From NCBI GenBank assembly GCA_018675575.1, contig JABGXW010000123.1, positions 1 to 50,665 on the forward strand: 50,665 nucleotides of DNA. Direction: 5' to 3'. The notes under the pieces are model-generated. The model had not been told where the DNA came from and did not search any database. It saw only the letters and a program-made list of their open reading frames with translations. The stretch is from Bacteriovoracaceae bacterium (GTDB taxonomy: Bacteria; Bdellovibrionota; Bacteriovoracia; Bacteriovoracales; Bacteriovoracaceae). Shown piece after piece: positions 34,427 to 43,136 of the stretch. Every line of letters starts with the position of its first letter. Within the stretch, counting starts at the first letter, position 1. The position numbers and the translations under genes were made by a program.

Positions 34427-34648
34427 ATGCAAGAAAAAGTAATAAATTTAATATCTGATGCAACAAAAATCGAAAAAGAAAAAATCCAATTAGGGACAAG
34501 CTTTGTTGATGACCTCAACCTTGATTCATTAGACATTGTTGAGCTTATGATGAAAATGGAAGATGAGTTCGGAGTTGAAATTCCGGAAGAGGACGCTGAA
34601 GGACTTAAATCAGTTCAAGATGTAGTAACTTACCTCGAAAAGAAATAA
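34427..34648 (+). CDS. acpP: Acyl carrier protein
   Basis: The 73-residue acidic ACP carries the growing acyl chain on phosphopantetheine. The attachment Ser is in DDLNLDSLDIVELMMKMED, and the end FGVEIPEEDAE fits helix III. The ribosome site is AGGAG, 6 bases before the ATG. A terminator-like hairpin directly downstream separates it from fabF and may reduce or trim the message, consistent with the high ACP demand. Confidence 0.98.
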   Translation: MQEKVINLISDATKIEKEKIQLGTSFVDDLNLDSLDIVELMMKMEDEFGVEIPEEDAEGLKSVQDVVTYLEKK

Positions 34649-34652
34649 CTAA

Positions 34653-34685
34653 CTAAAAAGGCTCTTTTGGAGCCTTTTTAGTTTT
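34653..34685 (+). terminator. Hairpin terminator between acpP and fabF
   Basis: A 12-bp stem (CTAAAAAGGCTC with GAGCCTTTTTAG, loop TTTTG) is followed by TTTT. It begins 4 bp after the acpP stop. Since fabF follows at 34711 without a clear own promoter, partial termination is likely. Confidence 0.8.
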
Positions 34686-34710
34686 GAAGACATAAATATG
34701 AGGGTGAATC

Positions 34711-35961
34711 ATGAAATTAAATAGAGTTGCCATCACAGGGCTTGGAATTGTCTGTGCCAACGGAAATAATTTAGAAGATACATGGAAAAGTATTGTTAAG
34801 GGTGAGCCAGGAATTTCAAAGATTGAAAATACTCCGGTAGCCGATCTTGCAGTTCAAATTGCTGGTGAAGTTAAAAATTTTACTCTATCTCCAGAGATTC
34901 TTAGAGAAAGGGAACAACCTCGTTATGATAAATTTATTCACTATGCACTCAGCGCAGGCCATGAAGCATTCGCAAACTCTGGACTCCTAACAGAATCTCC
35001 TTATCTTCAAGAAAAAATGGGGTCAATCCTCGGTGTCGGAATGGGAGGATTTCCTGGAATCTTATCAACCTATGACACCTATTTAGAAAAAGGTCCCCGT
35101 AGAGTTTCTCCATTTTTTATTCCTGCAGTTATTCCCAATATGGCCTCAGGACTTTTAACAATTCAACTTGGTCTTAAAGGACTTAATTATACAATTTCTT
35201 CTGCTTGCGCTTCTGCAACTCATGCCTTAACTGCAGCCAGTTATGAAATTATGTTTGGCAGGCAAGACGTTATGATCTCAGGTGGAGCGGAGTCAACAAT
35301 TGTAAACTGCCCAATGCAAGGATTCATTTCTATGAAAGCTCTTTCAAAAAGAAATGATGAACCAGAAAAAGCTTCTCGTCCTTTTGATACTGCAAGAGAT
35401 GGTTTTGTCATGGGTGAAGGTGCAGGCTGTCTCGTTCTTGAAAATTATGACAAAGCGGTTGCAAGAGGTGCAAGAATTTATGGCGAAGTTGTAGGTCATG
35501 GTGCCACATCAGATGCACATCATATCACGGCCCCTCATCCAGAAGGGGACGGCGCTTATAGATGTATGGAAATGGCCATTCAATCTGCGGGAATTGATCC
35601 AAGTTTAATTGGCTATGTAAACGCTCATGGAACCTCAACTCCTCTTGGAGATATTGGCGAAACCAAAGCAATCAGAAAAACTTTTGGTAGTCATGCAGAG
35701 AACCTGCTTGTTTCTTCAACCAAATCAATGACTGGCCATTTATTAGGTGCAGCTGGTGGAATTGAATCTGTTTTTTGTGCTATGGCACTTCATACTGGTG
35801 ATATACCGCCAACTATCAATTTAGAGAATCAAGATCCAGAATGTGATCTGAATTACGTACCAAATAATCCTGTCAAAAAAGAAGTTGAATATTCTCTTTC
35901 AAATTCATTTGGATTTGGAGGAACAAATTCATCAGTATTATTTAAAAGAGCGACCACATAA
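34711..35961 (+). CDS. fabF: 3-oxoacyl-ACP synthase II (FabF)
   Basis: Elongating condensing enzyme. The Cys is in SSACASATHAL, the first His in VNAHGTSTPLGD and the second in KSMTGHLLGAAGG; SNSFGFGGTN is the glycine-rich end motif. The length of 416 residues is standard. GAGGGTG lies before the ATG. Fifth gene of the fab operon, followed by glyA after 21 bp. Confidence 0.97.
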   Translation: MKLNRVAITGLGIVCANGNNLEDTWKSIVKGEPGISKIENTPVADLAVQIAGEVKNFTLSPEILREREQPRYDKFIHYALSAGHEAFANSGLLTESPYLQEKMGSILGVGMGGFPGILSTYDTYLEKGPRRVSPFFIPAVIPNMASGLLTIQLGLKGLNYTISSACASATHALTAASYEIMFGRQDVMISGGAESTIVNCPMQGFISMKALSKRNDEPEKASRPFDTARDGFVMGEGAGCLVLENYDKAVARGARIYGEVVGHGATSDAHHITAPHPEGDGAYRCMEMAIQSAGIDPSLIGYVNAHGTSTPLGDIGETKAIRKTFGSHAENLLVSSTKSMTGHLLGAAGGIESVFCAMALHTGDIPPTINLENQDPECDLNYVPNNPVKKEVEYSLSNSFGFGGTNSSVLFKRATT

Positions 35962-35982
35962 TTTAAGCTAAGGAGAGCCAGC

Positions 35983-37236
35983 ATGTTTCATACAAATGCC
36001 ACTTCAGTTGGAAAAATGGATCCGGAACTTCAGGCATTAATTGAAAAGGAAACACGAAGACAAGAAGATGGATTGGAATTAATAGCCTCTGAGAATTATG
36101 CTTCCCTCGCTGTTATGGAAGCACAAGGTTCTACTCTCACAAATAAATACGCAGAAGGATTACCAAATAAAAGATATTACGGTGGATGTGAAGTTGTCGA
36201 TTCTGTTGAGACTTTGGCCATTGAAAGAGTTAAGAAAATATTTAATTGTTCATTTGCTAATGTTCAAGCTCATTCAGGATCACAAGCTAATATGTGTGCT
36301 TATTTTGCACTACTAAAGCCAGGTGCAAAGGTTCTTGGAATGAACTTAGCAGAAGGCGGTCACCTTACACATGGTTCACCAGTAAACTTTTCAGGAAGAC
36401 TTTTTGAAATCATTCCCTATGGATTAAACACCGAAACAGAAGCGATAGATTATGATAAATTAGAAGAGCTTGCTCTTAAAGAAAAGCCCAAGATGATTAT
36501 TGCTGGGGCCAGTGCTTACGCAAGAACCTTAGATTTTGAAAGATTTAGAGCTATCGCTGATAAGGTTAATGCTTTCTTAATGGTCGACATGGCGCATATA
36601 GCGGGTCTTGTCGCAGCCGGTGTTCATCCATCACCATTTCCACACGCTCATATTGTGACTTCTACCACACATAAAACCCTGCGTGGACCAAGAGGTGGAA
36701 TTGTTCTCACAAATGATGAAGAACTAGCGAAGAAAATCAATTTTCATATGTTCCCAGGAATTCAAGGTGGACCATTAGAGCATGTTATCGCAGCTAAAGC
36801 TGTCGCATTTCTGGAAGCACTTCAACCAGAATATAAAGACTACCAAACAAAAGTAGTTCAAAATGCAAAGGCATTAGGCGAAGCATTGAAAACACTTAAA
36901 ATTGAAATTGTTTCAAATGGAACAGACAATCACCTTCTTATGATTAAAACAGACTCTGTTAAACTAAACGGTAAAGAAGCTGAAAAAGCTCTAGAAGCTG
37001 CTGGTATCACTTGCAATAAAAATATGATTCCTGGCGACACAAGATCACCATTTGTAACCTCAGGAGTTCGTATAGGAACACCTGCGGTAACAACCAGAGG
37101 ACTTGATACAACTCATATGCAAAAGATTGCAGGCTGGATAAATAAGGCTTTAAGAAATCATGATAATGCTAAAACACTTAAAGAAATAAAAAATGAAGTG
37201 ATGAATCTTTGTCACGACTATCCCGTTTACAAATAA
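35983..37236 (+). CDS. glyA: Serine hydroxymethyltransferase
   Basis: PLP enzyme that converts serine and tetrahydrofolate to glycine and methylene-THF. Motifs: [49 protein letters not shown] and the PLP lysine in [14 protein letters not shown]. The length of 417 residues is complete. A good AGGAGAG ribosome site is present. It stands at the end of the fab operon; no terminator was found between its stop and the decayed gene downstream. Confidence 0.98.
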   Translation: MFHTNATSVGKMDPELQALIEKETRRQEDGLELIASENYASLAVMEAQGSTLTNKYAEGLPNKRYYGGCEVVDSVETLAIERVKKIFNCSFANVQAHSGSQANMCAYFALLKPGAKVLGMNLAEGGHLTHGSPVNFSGRLFEIIPYGLNTETEAIDYDKLEELALKEKPKMIIAGASAYARTLDFERFRAIADKVNAFLMVDMAHIAGLVAAGVHPSPFPHAHIVTSTTHKTLRGPRGGIVLTNDEELAKKINFHMFPGIQGGPLEHVIAAKAVAFLEALQPEYKDYQTKVVQNAKALGEALKTLKIEIVSNGTDNHLLMIKTDSVKLNGKEAEKALEAAGITCNKNMIPGDTRSPFVTSGVRIGTPAVTTRGLDTTHMQKIAGWINKALRNHDNAKTLKEIKNEVMNLCHDYPVYK

Positions 37237-37284
37237 ATTACACACGCTTAGACGAAAGCATATGTGCTTAGTAAGCGTACTTAC

Positions 37285-37672
37285 CTAACGTAATGTTGGA
37301 TAATCACCAGGGCTTTGTTGCCAGACAGTTACGAAGTCCCAAGTATCAAATAATGGACTCGTTGTAGAATCAAAAAAGTAATTAGGAAAATCTGTTCCAT
37401 CGATCCCTACTCCAAAACTGTTGCATCCAACACAATCTAAATCTGTGTAGTAGTGATTATTAACAGTTCCAAATCCCTCTCCAGCCAATCCCCTACTCTA
37501 ATCGCGAAAAAAACTCCTAGATCTCCTACAACGTAAGATCTTCTGATTATCCCAGTAACAGAAAAGCTCCCTCAGGTGAAACAGCGAATTCAACATCGAT
37601 GTAATTTTTTCATCCTGTAGAAGTCAAGAGAACAGTAGACAATAGAAGAAATAATTTGACAGAAAATATCAT
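37285..37672 (-). pseudogene. Decayed GLUG-type lipoprotein gene
   Basis: The 576-bp gap between glyA and the acylase gene holds the remains of an exported protein on the minus strand. ATG 37672 has AGGGA 8 bases upstream and gives a signal peptide ending LLLSTVLLTSTG, where the lipobox Cys is replaced by TGA. The same frame then reads VEFAVSPEGAFLLLG before another stop. After several stops and a frame change, the last 67 codons read GLAGEGFGTVNNHYYTD and end FDTWDFVTVWQQSPGDYPTL, like the C-terminus of GLUG-repeat surface proteins. Most of the original gene seems deleted. The GLUG call is from pattern memory. Confidence 0.6.
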
Positions 37673-37812
37673 GATAAGTTCCCTATCGGCATAGTTCTAT
37701 ATAGTATGAATACTTATAAAAGGGTAACATTGTTTTCAGATATCTCAATAAAGTTATTGAATCACGAAAGAACTTACTACTTTCACACAGTAAATTCCCA
37801 GAAAAATCCGTC

Positions 37813-40218
37813 TTAGGGGATGAGTTTTAAGACATCACCTCCACTTTTTTTAACATCTTTAATAGTTAACAATTGAGGCCTATATTGTTTATTTAAATAG
37901 AGTTTAACTTGATCATCATAATGCTTTGAAAAGGGGCGGCCAGAATTTCCTGTCGGAATAATTCCAAAGCTTATACTTGCATCTTTAAGGTCAATGAGCC
38001 TTCTTGTAGATGGACCGCTTTTTATTTTAAAATGATCATCATACCTTTTTGAGGCCAAATTATTAATCTGACCATACCCGCCTGCAATTGGAAAAGGTCC
38101 GATATTAAACAATAAGTTTAATGGCCTCTTTTTTCCAACGGAGTGAACAAATTCTAAAGTATGCACCTTGCCCCATTGCCAGTTCTCTATTTTTGACCCA
38201 AGCTTTGTCTCTAAGCTTTTAAGAGTCGCCTCAAAAGAAAGGTTCATTATTTCTTTTTGAGTTTCTTGTTTTTTAGTGGCCTTAAGGTTCCACCATAGTG
38301 ACGTCTTACTCATCACCAATGTCTTAAAAAAATGATCTGAATCTGGTATAGATAAAAAAGCTTTATATTGCTTGGGGGTAAGCTCATCTCTAAGAGTTAT
38401 TTTTAGAATTTCTTTTTTCCATTGTTGATAAATTGATGATGCTATAGAGTCAGTGCTTGATGATCCATCCCAGGCCTTGAGGTATTTAATTGCTTTAGTA
38501 TATTTTTCATCTCTTGCTGATGAATCTAACATGGGTACAAGATGGGCCATTTGCTTAGGTCCAAGATGAGAAATAGTATCAGTTTGAATATTTTTAAATT
38601 CTTCTATTGACCATTTATCTTGTTGCTTTAGAAGCTTTTCAATTCTTTCTAACCTATTAGATGTTTTAAAGTATCCTCCAATATATTTGTCTGACTTAAA
38701 TTGAGGTTTGTAATTTGCGTTGACAATAACTCCATCTTCAGGATTGTAGAGATGTGGATTTTCTTTTATGTCAAGATATCTAAGATACTCATGTTCTCCA
38801 CTCCATCCATTAAGAATTTGTCTTCCTGTCACTCCTTCTGGTCTAAGAGGTATTTTGGACATGACGTGATAACCAATGTTTCCTGCTTTATCTGCCCATG
38901 TAAGAGAAAGAGCTGGGGCTGCCCCCAAAGAAAGAGCGGCCTCAAAATCTTCCTTTGTTTTTGAATCCCTTAAAGCATAAAGGGCCTTAAATGCATGATT
39001 TTCAGGGTGAGAGTAAGACCATTTTAAAGATAGATGTTTTCCTTTTTTCTCGTATTTTGTTCCATCTAATAAAGGTCCATGGGGAGTTGAATAAACTTTA
39101 AATTTATAATCTTTCTCGCCTTTAATTTTAATGACTTCTTGTTCAATTCTAAGAGGAACCCATTCATTTTTATACATCACTTTATTTTCTTTCCAATCAA
39201 TTTTTTCTTGGTAAATATCAAGGTCATCAGTTCCTGACATGGTCATTCCCCATGCCCTATTTGCGTTATGTCCAATAGCTGGAAAAGGAAGTAATGGTAA
39301 ATAGTTTCCATAAATATCAAGGTCAGGAGTTTTGATATGAGCTTCATACCATACGGATGGGTTTGAAAAATCAATATGAGGATCGTTAGCAAATAATGGA
39401 AACCCAGATTTGCTTTTCTTCCCCGAAACTACCCATGAGTTAGAACCTTCAAAAAGTCCAAATTCATCTTCTAATTCTTTAATTGCTTGAGAAAGATCAG
39501 AAAACCATTCCTGTTTTGTGTAAGCTATTTTTACTGCATCGCTTAATTGATTCTTGTTTAAATTAAAAGCAGAATTATTATTCTCACCCAGCTGTGCATC
39601 AAGTTCTTTTATTTTATCATGAGGATAATTAGCATAGAGTTCAGTAAACAAAGTATCGGAAAGAATTCCTTTTGCAAAGCTTAGGACCATATATCCTGTG
39701 AGTGCTAAAGACTCCTCCAACTTAAAAGGCTTTGGTTTATACCCTAGTAAAAGAAATTCAATAGGAAGAGGTTGAGTTTCGATAAAATGTTGAACACCAT
39801 CATAAAAAGCTTCCACTTCAATTAATATCTTTGGATCAATATTTTTTTTGTTCTTTAAAAAATAATCATCCATGGTTTTTCTAATACGAAGCTTTCGTAA
39901 AACAATATCCCATTTTTTTGCTTTAGGACCAAAGATTTCACTTAATTGACCATTTGTAACCCTCCTTAGAAGATCCATGTGGAATAATCGATCTCCAGCA
40001 ATGGTAAAACCTAATGTTCTCATAGCATCCGGTCTATTTTCTGCTTCAATATGGGGTATTGAGTATTTGTCTCGGTAGACGATAACAGGCTTAGAGAGAC
40101 CTTTTAATTGCATTTCGCCCGAAAGCTTAGGGAGTCTCGACTGAAAATAAGTTCTAATACATGCCACTGTAACAAGTACGGCAATGACAAATATTGATAA
40201 TAGTTTTACTATTCTCAT
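37813..40218 (-). CDS. Penicillin acylase-family hydrolase
   Basis: An Ntn hydrolase of the penicillin/AHL acylase group, made as a precursor that self-cleaves. The N-terminus has a membrane anchor or signal (LLSIFVIAVLVTVACIRTYF, where the Cys is not in a good lipobox). The alpha-chain motif VIVYRDKYSIPHIEAENRPD and RLFHMDLLRRVTNGQLSEIFG follow. The beta chain would begin at the nucleophile Ser259 in EGSNSWVVSGKKS; FPLFANDPHI and AIGHNANRAWGMTMSGTDDLD are normal. The length of 801 residues is typical. Substrate is unknown: beta-lactams, acyl-homoserine lactones or amidated lipids are possible. It is divergent from the M14-like gene 36 bp away. Confidence 0.93.
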   Translation of the reverse strand: MRIVKLLSIFVIAVLVTVACIRTYFQSRLPKLSGEMQLKGLSKPVIVYRDKYSIPHIEAENRPDAMRTLGFTIAGDRLFHMDLLRRVTNGQLSEIFGPKAKKWDIVLRKLRIRKTMDDYFLKNKKNIDPKILIEVEAFYDGVQHFIETQPLPIEFLLLGYKPKPFKLEESLALTGYMVLSFAKGILSDTLFTELYANYPHDKIKELDAQLGENNNSAFNLNKNQLSDAVKIAYTKQEWFSDLSQAIKELEDEFGLFEGSNSWVVSGKKSKSGFPLFANDPHIDFSNPSVWYEAHIKTPDLDIYGNYLPLLPFPAIGHNANRAWGMTMSGTDDLDIYQEKIDWKENKVMYKNEWVPLRIEQEVIKIKGEKDYKFKVYSTPHGPLLDGTKYEKKGKHLSLKWSYSHPENHAFKALYALRDSKTKEDFEAALSLGAAPALSLTWADKAGNIGYHVMSKIPLRPEGVTGRQILNGWSGEHEYLRYLDIKENPHLYNPEDGVIVNANYKPQFKSDKYIGGYFKTSNRLERIEKLLKQQDKWSIEEFKNIQTDTISHLGPKQMAHLVPMLDSSARDEKYTKAIKYLKAWDGSSSTDSIASSIYQQWKKEILKITLRDELTPKQYKAFLSIPDSDHFFKTLVMSKTSLWWNLKATKKQETQKEIMNLSFEATLKSLETKLGSKIENWQWGKVHTLEFVHSVGKKRPLNLLFNIGPFPIAGGYGQINNLASKRYDDHFKIKSGPSTRRLIDLKDASISFGIIPTGNSGRPFSKHYDDQVKLYLNKQYRPQLLTIKDVKKSGGDVLKLIP

Positions 40219-40254
40219 TAAATTCCTTTTATTTTATAAAACTCTCCTTAGAGT

Positions 40255-41457
40255 ATGTTATGGGCAATACTTATGTTCAATCATTTTTCACTAATTATAT
40301 TTCTTCTGATCTCAATAACTTTCTCAATTTCTTCTGTTGCTACCACATTTTATCCTATAGACTATGAAGACTCTCGAAAAGAGTTTAGAAAAGTTGCAAA
40401 GAGATTATCAATGACTCACCCTGATTTAATCTATAACTTTTTTAAAGTACCTTCTAGAATTGATAGCGATTTAACGACAGATTATATTTATATCCCTGCA
40501 AAAAAAATGACTGAGAAGTTACTGATTATCACTTCAGGAGTTCATGGTGTTGAAACATTTACTTCTTCGGCCATACAACAGATGTTCCTAAATGAAATTC
40601 TTCCTACTGTTGATTTAAACAAAATGGGCTTATTAATGATCCACTCCTTAAATCCATACGGCTTTAAATATAAAAGAAGAGTCACCGAAAATAATGTCGA
40701 TTTAAATAGAAACTTTATTTTAGAAAGAGGGCCATTTAAAGATCCAAATGATAAGTATCAAACTTTCAGAGACTTTCTCAATCCACCAGAAAAACTAAGT
40801 ATAGGATTTTTTTCAAAAATTTCACATATTGTAAAAACTTTATTCTATTCGATTCGTTATGGTAGACCTGCCTTTAGACAAGCCATTCTTCAAGGTCAAT
40901 ACTCTTATGAGAAGGGAATTTATTTTGGTGGTAAAGTAAATGAACCTCAAGTCTCATTATTGAAACATCTCTTATTAACAACAGCAGGGCCCTATAAGGA
41001 AGTTTTTGCTATTGACCTCCACACAGGATATGGAAAGCGTGGAACATGTCACTTTTTTGGTCTTGGAAAAAATGTCAAAAGTAATACTGATATCATTGAA
41101 AAAGTTTTTAAAGGTTACAAAATTGATGGTGGGCAGGAAGGCAACTTTTACACCACGACAGGAGATTTTCCAAGGTTTGTTGAACAAATTTTAAAAAACA
41201 AGAAAACTGTTGTCATGACATTTGAATATGGAACACTAGACAGTCAAACAACATTAGGTGCTATTGAATCTCTTCGAAGAAGTAGCGTTGAAAATCAAGG
41301 CGTTCAATTTGGCTATGACTCAAAAGATGACCAAAACAAGTCAATTAAAGACTTTCTAGATATGTTTAACCCTCCAGATCCAAAGTGGAGAGAAAAGGTT
41401 CTAACCGATTCTAGAAAAATATTTCCTAATGTTATTAAAAACTTCCTGGCCTATTAA
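40255..41457 (+). CDS. M14-like metallopeptidase (DUF2817 family)
   Basis: A secreted or membrane-attached protein of 400 residues with signal peptide (FSLIIFLLISITFSISSVAT). Zinc carboxypeptidase features are visible: HGVE in ITSGVHGVETF (HxxE zinc ligands), NPYGFKYKRRVTENNVDLNR (the Asn-Pro and Arg of the substrate site), the third ligand in FAIDLHTGYGKRG and a late Glu in TFEYGTLDSQ. This is the pattern of DUF2817, an M14-related group. The role may be cleavage of peptides or acyl-amino acids in the periplasm. The ATG at 40273 is an alternative start; neither has a clear ribosome site. Divergent from the acylase. Confidence 0.85.
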   Translation: MLWAILMFNHFSLIIFLLISITFSISSVATTFYPIDYEDSRKEFRKVAKRLSMTHPDLIYNFFKVPSRIDSDLTTDYIYIPAKKMTEKLLIITSGVHGVETFTSSAIQQMFLNEILPTVDLNKMGLLMIHSLNPYGFKYKRRVTENNVDLNRNFILERGPFKDPNDKYQTFRDFLNPPEKLSIGFFSKISHIVKTLFYSIRYGRPAFRQAILQGQYSYEKGIYFGGKVNEPQVSLLKHLLLTTAGPYKEVFAIDLHTGYGKRGTCHFFGLGKNVKSNTDIIEKVFKGYKIDGGQEGNFYTTTGDFPRFVEQILKNKKTVVMTFEYGTLDSQTTLGAIESLRRSSVENQGVQFGYDSKDDQNKSIKDFLDMFNPPDPKWREKVLTDSRKIFPNVIKNFLAY

Positions 41458-41630
41458 TTATAAGGGAACCCCTACAAGGGATATAAGGAAGACAACTAAG
41501 ATAATTTGTGAAATTGCCCGTAAAATCATGAAAATGCCTCAATATGCTAATTTATGTGTGTGTGTGTAAAAAGGTTAACAGCACAGGTATTTTCGCGTCA
41601 AATGACATCGTCTTACAGTAGAAATCATCT

Positions 41631-41672
41631 CATCTATTTATTAATATTTAATTAAATATTAATAAATAGATG
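41631..41672. repeat. 42-bp perfect palindrome upstream of nrdR
   Basis: CATCTATTTATTAATATTTAA is followed at once by its exact reverse complement, with no spacer. The palindrome is all A/T except for its outer C and G bases. It ends 10 bp before the -35 box of the nrdR promoter and is not followed by a T tract, so it is not an ordinary terminator. It could form a cruciform or bind a dimeric regulator. Confidence 0.95.
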
Positions 41673-41682
41673 GTGTTCACTC

Positions 41683-41711
41683 TTGCCATTGCTCCTAGGA
41701 TTTCGTAAAAA
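41683..41711 (+). promoter_or_regulatory. Promoter for the nrdR-nusB operon
   Basis: TTGCCA (41683-41688) and TAAAAA (41706-41711) are spaced by 17 bp, 25 bp before the nrdR ATG. GGGG stands before the start codon. The 278-bp region upstream also holds a short (GT)n run near 41555 and the 42-bp palindrome. Confidence 0.55.
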
Positions 41712-41735
41712 TAAGACAAACAATGGGGTATAATT

Positions 41736-42230
41736 ATGCACTGTCCGTCATGCGGTGAGTTAGACACAAAAGTTATTGATTCTAGACTTTTACAAGAAGG
41801 TAAAACTGTTAGAAGAAGAAGAAAATGTCCTAACTGTTCAATTAGGTTCACAACTTACGAAAAACTTCAGGTTCAACTTCCACTCATTGTAAAATCTGAC
41901 GGACGTCGTGAACCATTTAACAGAGAAAAAGTCATGAAAGGTCTTAAGAAGGCTTGCCAAAAAAGACCTATTGCTGCCGATCGCCTTGAACTTTTGTTAG
42001 ACGACCTTGAAAAGTTTTTATTAGACACCGAAAGAAAAGAATTTAAAGCTACAGAAGTTGGTCAATATATAATGGCCAGCCTCTATGAGATTGATCCTGT
42101 ATCTTATGTTAGATATGGCTCTTTTTACTGGAACTTTAAAGACCTTGAAGACTTTACAAGCAGCTTAAAAAACAAACCTGAATTAAAAATGATAGCGAAT
42201 AAGGTCACTCAGCATGAACTCAAGCAATAA
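41736..42230 (+). CDS. nrdR: Transcriptional repressor NrdR
   Basis: NrdR represses ribonucleotide reductase genes in response to ATP/dATP. The N-terminal zinc ribbon is complete (HCPSCGELDTKVIDSR, then RRRRKCPNCSIRFTTYE), followed by the ATP-cone (LIVKSDGRREPFNREKVMKG; YVRYGSFYWNFKDLEDF). The length of 164 residues is normal. The start ATG is followed by the HCPSCG motif with no other choice. It overlaps nusB by 17 bp, a neighbourhood seen in many bacteria. Confidence 0.97.
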   Translation: MHCPSCGELDTKVIDSRLLQEGKTVRRRRKCPNCSIRFTTYEKLQVQLPLIVKSDGRREPFNREKVMKGLKKACQKRPIAADRLELLLDDLEKFLLDTERKEFKATEVGQYIMASLYEIDPVSYVRYGSFYWNFKDLEDFTSSLKNKPELKMIANKVTQHELKQ

Positions 42231-42702
42231 CACTTTAGCTAGAGATTTTACTCTCAAGTTTCTATTCCATTTAAGATTAGACGCTAGGGCCGATTTTTTG
42301 GAAAATCTAAAGACAGAAAGTACCCCCCTCGCTTTACTTGAGCAAGAGTGGAATGACTTTAATCAATCTTATACTGAAACTGATATTGAACATCCAAATA
42401 ATCAGCTAAATGACGATTCTTATAATTATTCTAAATCACTTATAAATACGATTCTTTCTGAGTACGACACATTAACCAAAATGATCTCTTCTTACCTACA
42501 AAAAAGAACAATTGATAAAGTTCACAGAATGGACTTCTGGATTCTTATGATTGGATCAGCAGAGTTTTTATTAGAAGATAGAGTACCCCACACTGTTGTT
42601 CTCAATGAGGCCATAGAATTAGCAAAGAAATACGGAGATAATGATTCCTACTCTTTTATCAATGGTGTTTTAGATAAACTCTCTAAAGATCATTTTTCCT
42701 AA
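42214..42702 (+). CDS. nusB: Transcription antitermination protein NusB
   Basis: NusB with S10 binds boxA RNA in rRNA antitermination. The 162-residue helical protein has the N-terminal ARDFTLKFLFHLRL helix, the C-terminal IDKVHRMDFWILMIGSAEFL, PHTVVLNEAIELAKKYGDND and SFINGVLDKLSK. These match the family. The middle stretch (NFNQSY to NYSKSL) is longer and acidic than in E. coli. It overlaps nrdR and is followed after 5 bp by an unknown gene. Confidence 0.93.
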   Translation: MNSSNNTLARDFTLKFLFHLRLDARADFLENLKTESTPLALLEQEWNDFNQSYTETDIEHPNNQLNDDSYNYSKSLINTILSEYDTLTKMISSYLQKRTIDKVHRMDFWILMIGSAEFLLEDRVPHTVVLNEAIELAKKYGDNDSYSFINGVLDKLSKDHFS

Positions 42703-42707
42703 TTATT

Positions 42708-43121
42708 ATGCAAGAAAATCAACTCAAACTATTAAAAAAATTTGATAACTCAATACTTGGTCTCATCTGGATCACCAAAGAACCCCTATCAGCCAGGCCA
42801 TTCTATTTTGAGGCCATAGACTATCTTTTAGATGGAATGCTTACTGTTCATAATAATAGGGTTATAGACAATGAAGACCTTAAACAAAATTCCAAATCTT
42901 TTTTTATTGGAACTAGTTTTGGAAAACCTATTTTCATATCACACCTTGTAGAAAGCTCGGAAAAACTTAAAAAGGACGCTTTTGAACTCACTCAATTGGC
43001 CTCAAAATCCCCTCAAGACAGATCTTCTTTCATCATTTTAGAATCAGCTCAGGTTAAATTGTCCCAGCAGCTTTCATCGAAGTTTCTAGACTTTAAATTT
43101 ATTCAATTAAAAGGCGAGTAA
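42708..43121 (+). CDS. Hypothetical protein in the nrdR-nusB operon
   Basis: A 137-residue soluble protein that begins 5 bp after nusB. The predicted pattern is mixed alpha/beta (NSILGLIWITKEPLSARPFY; SFFIGTSFGKPIFISHLVES; RSSFIILESAQVKLSQQL). No motif or family is recognised. The position gives a cotranscription argument only. It is convergent with the methyltransferase gene, 15 bp away. Confidence 0.8.
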   Translation: MQENQLKLLKKFDNSILGLIWITKEPLSARPFYFEAIDYLLDGMLTVHNNRVIDNEDLKQNSKSFFIGTSFGKPIFISHLVESSEKLKKDAFELTQLASKSPQDRSSFIILESAQVKLSQQLSSKFLDFKFIQLKGE

Positions 43122-43136
43122 TCTAAAGTTTTAAAA

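Noticed and set aside
37237..37284. Terminator after glyA
   Set aside because: Weak repeats of AAGC/GCTT exist, but there is no stable stem followed by a T run.
41552..41568. Short GT dinucleotide run upstream of nrdR
   Set aside because: Too short and too far from a promoter or coding region to claim phase variation.
41458..41735. Possible tRNA or small RNA gene in the nrdR upstream region
   Set aside because: No cloverleaf or T-loop motif seen; only the palindrome and a promoter can be supported.
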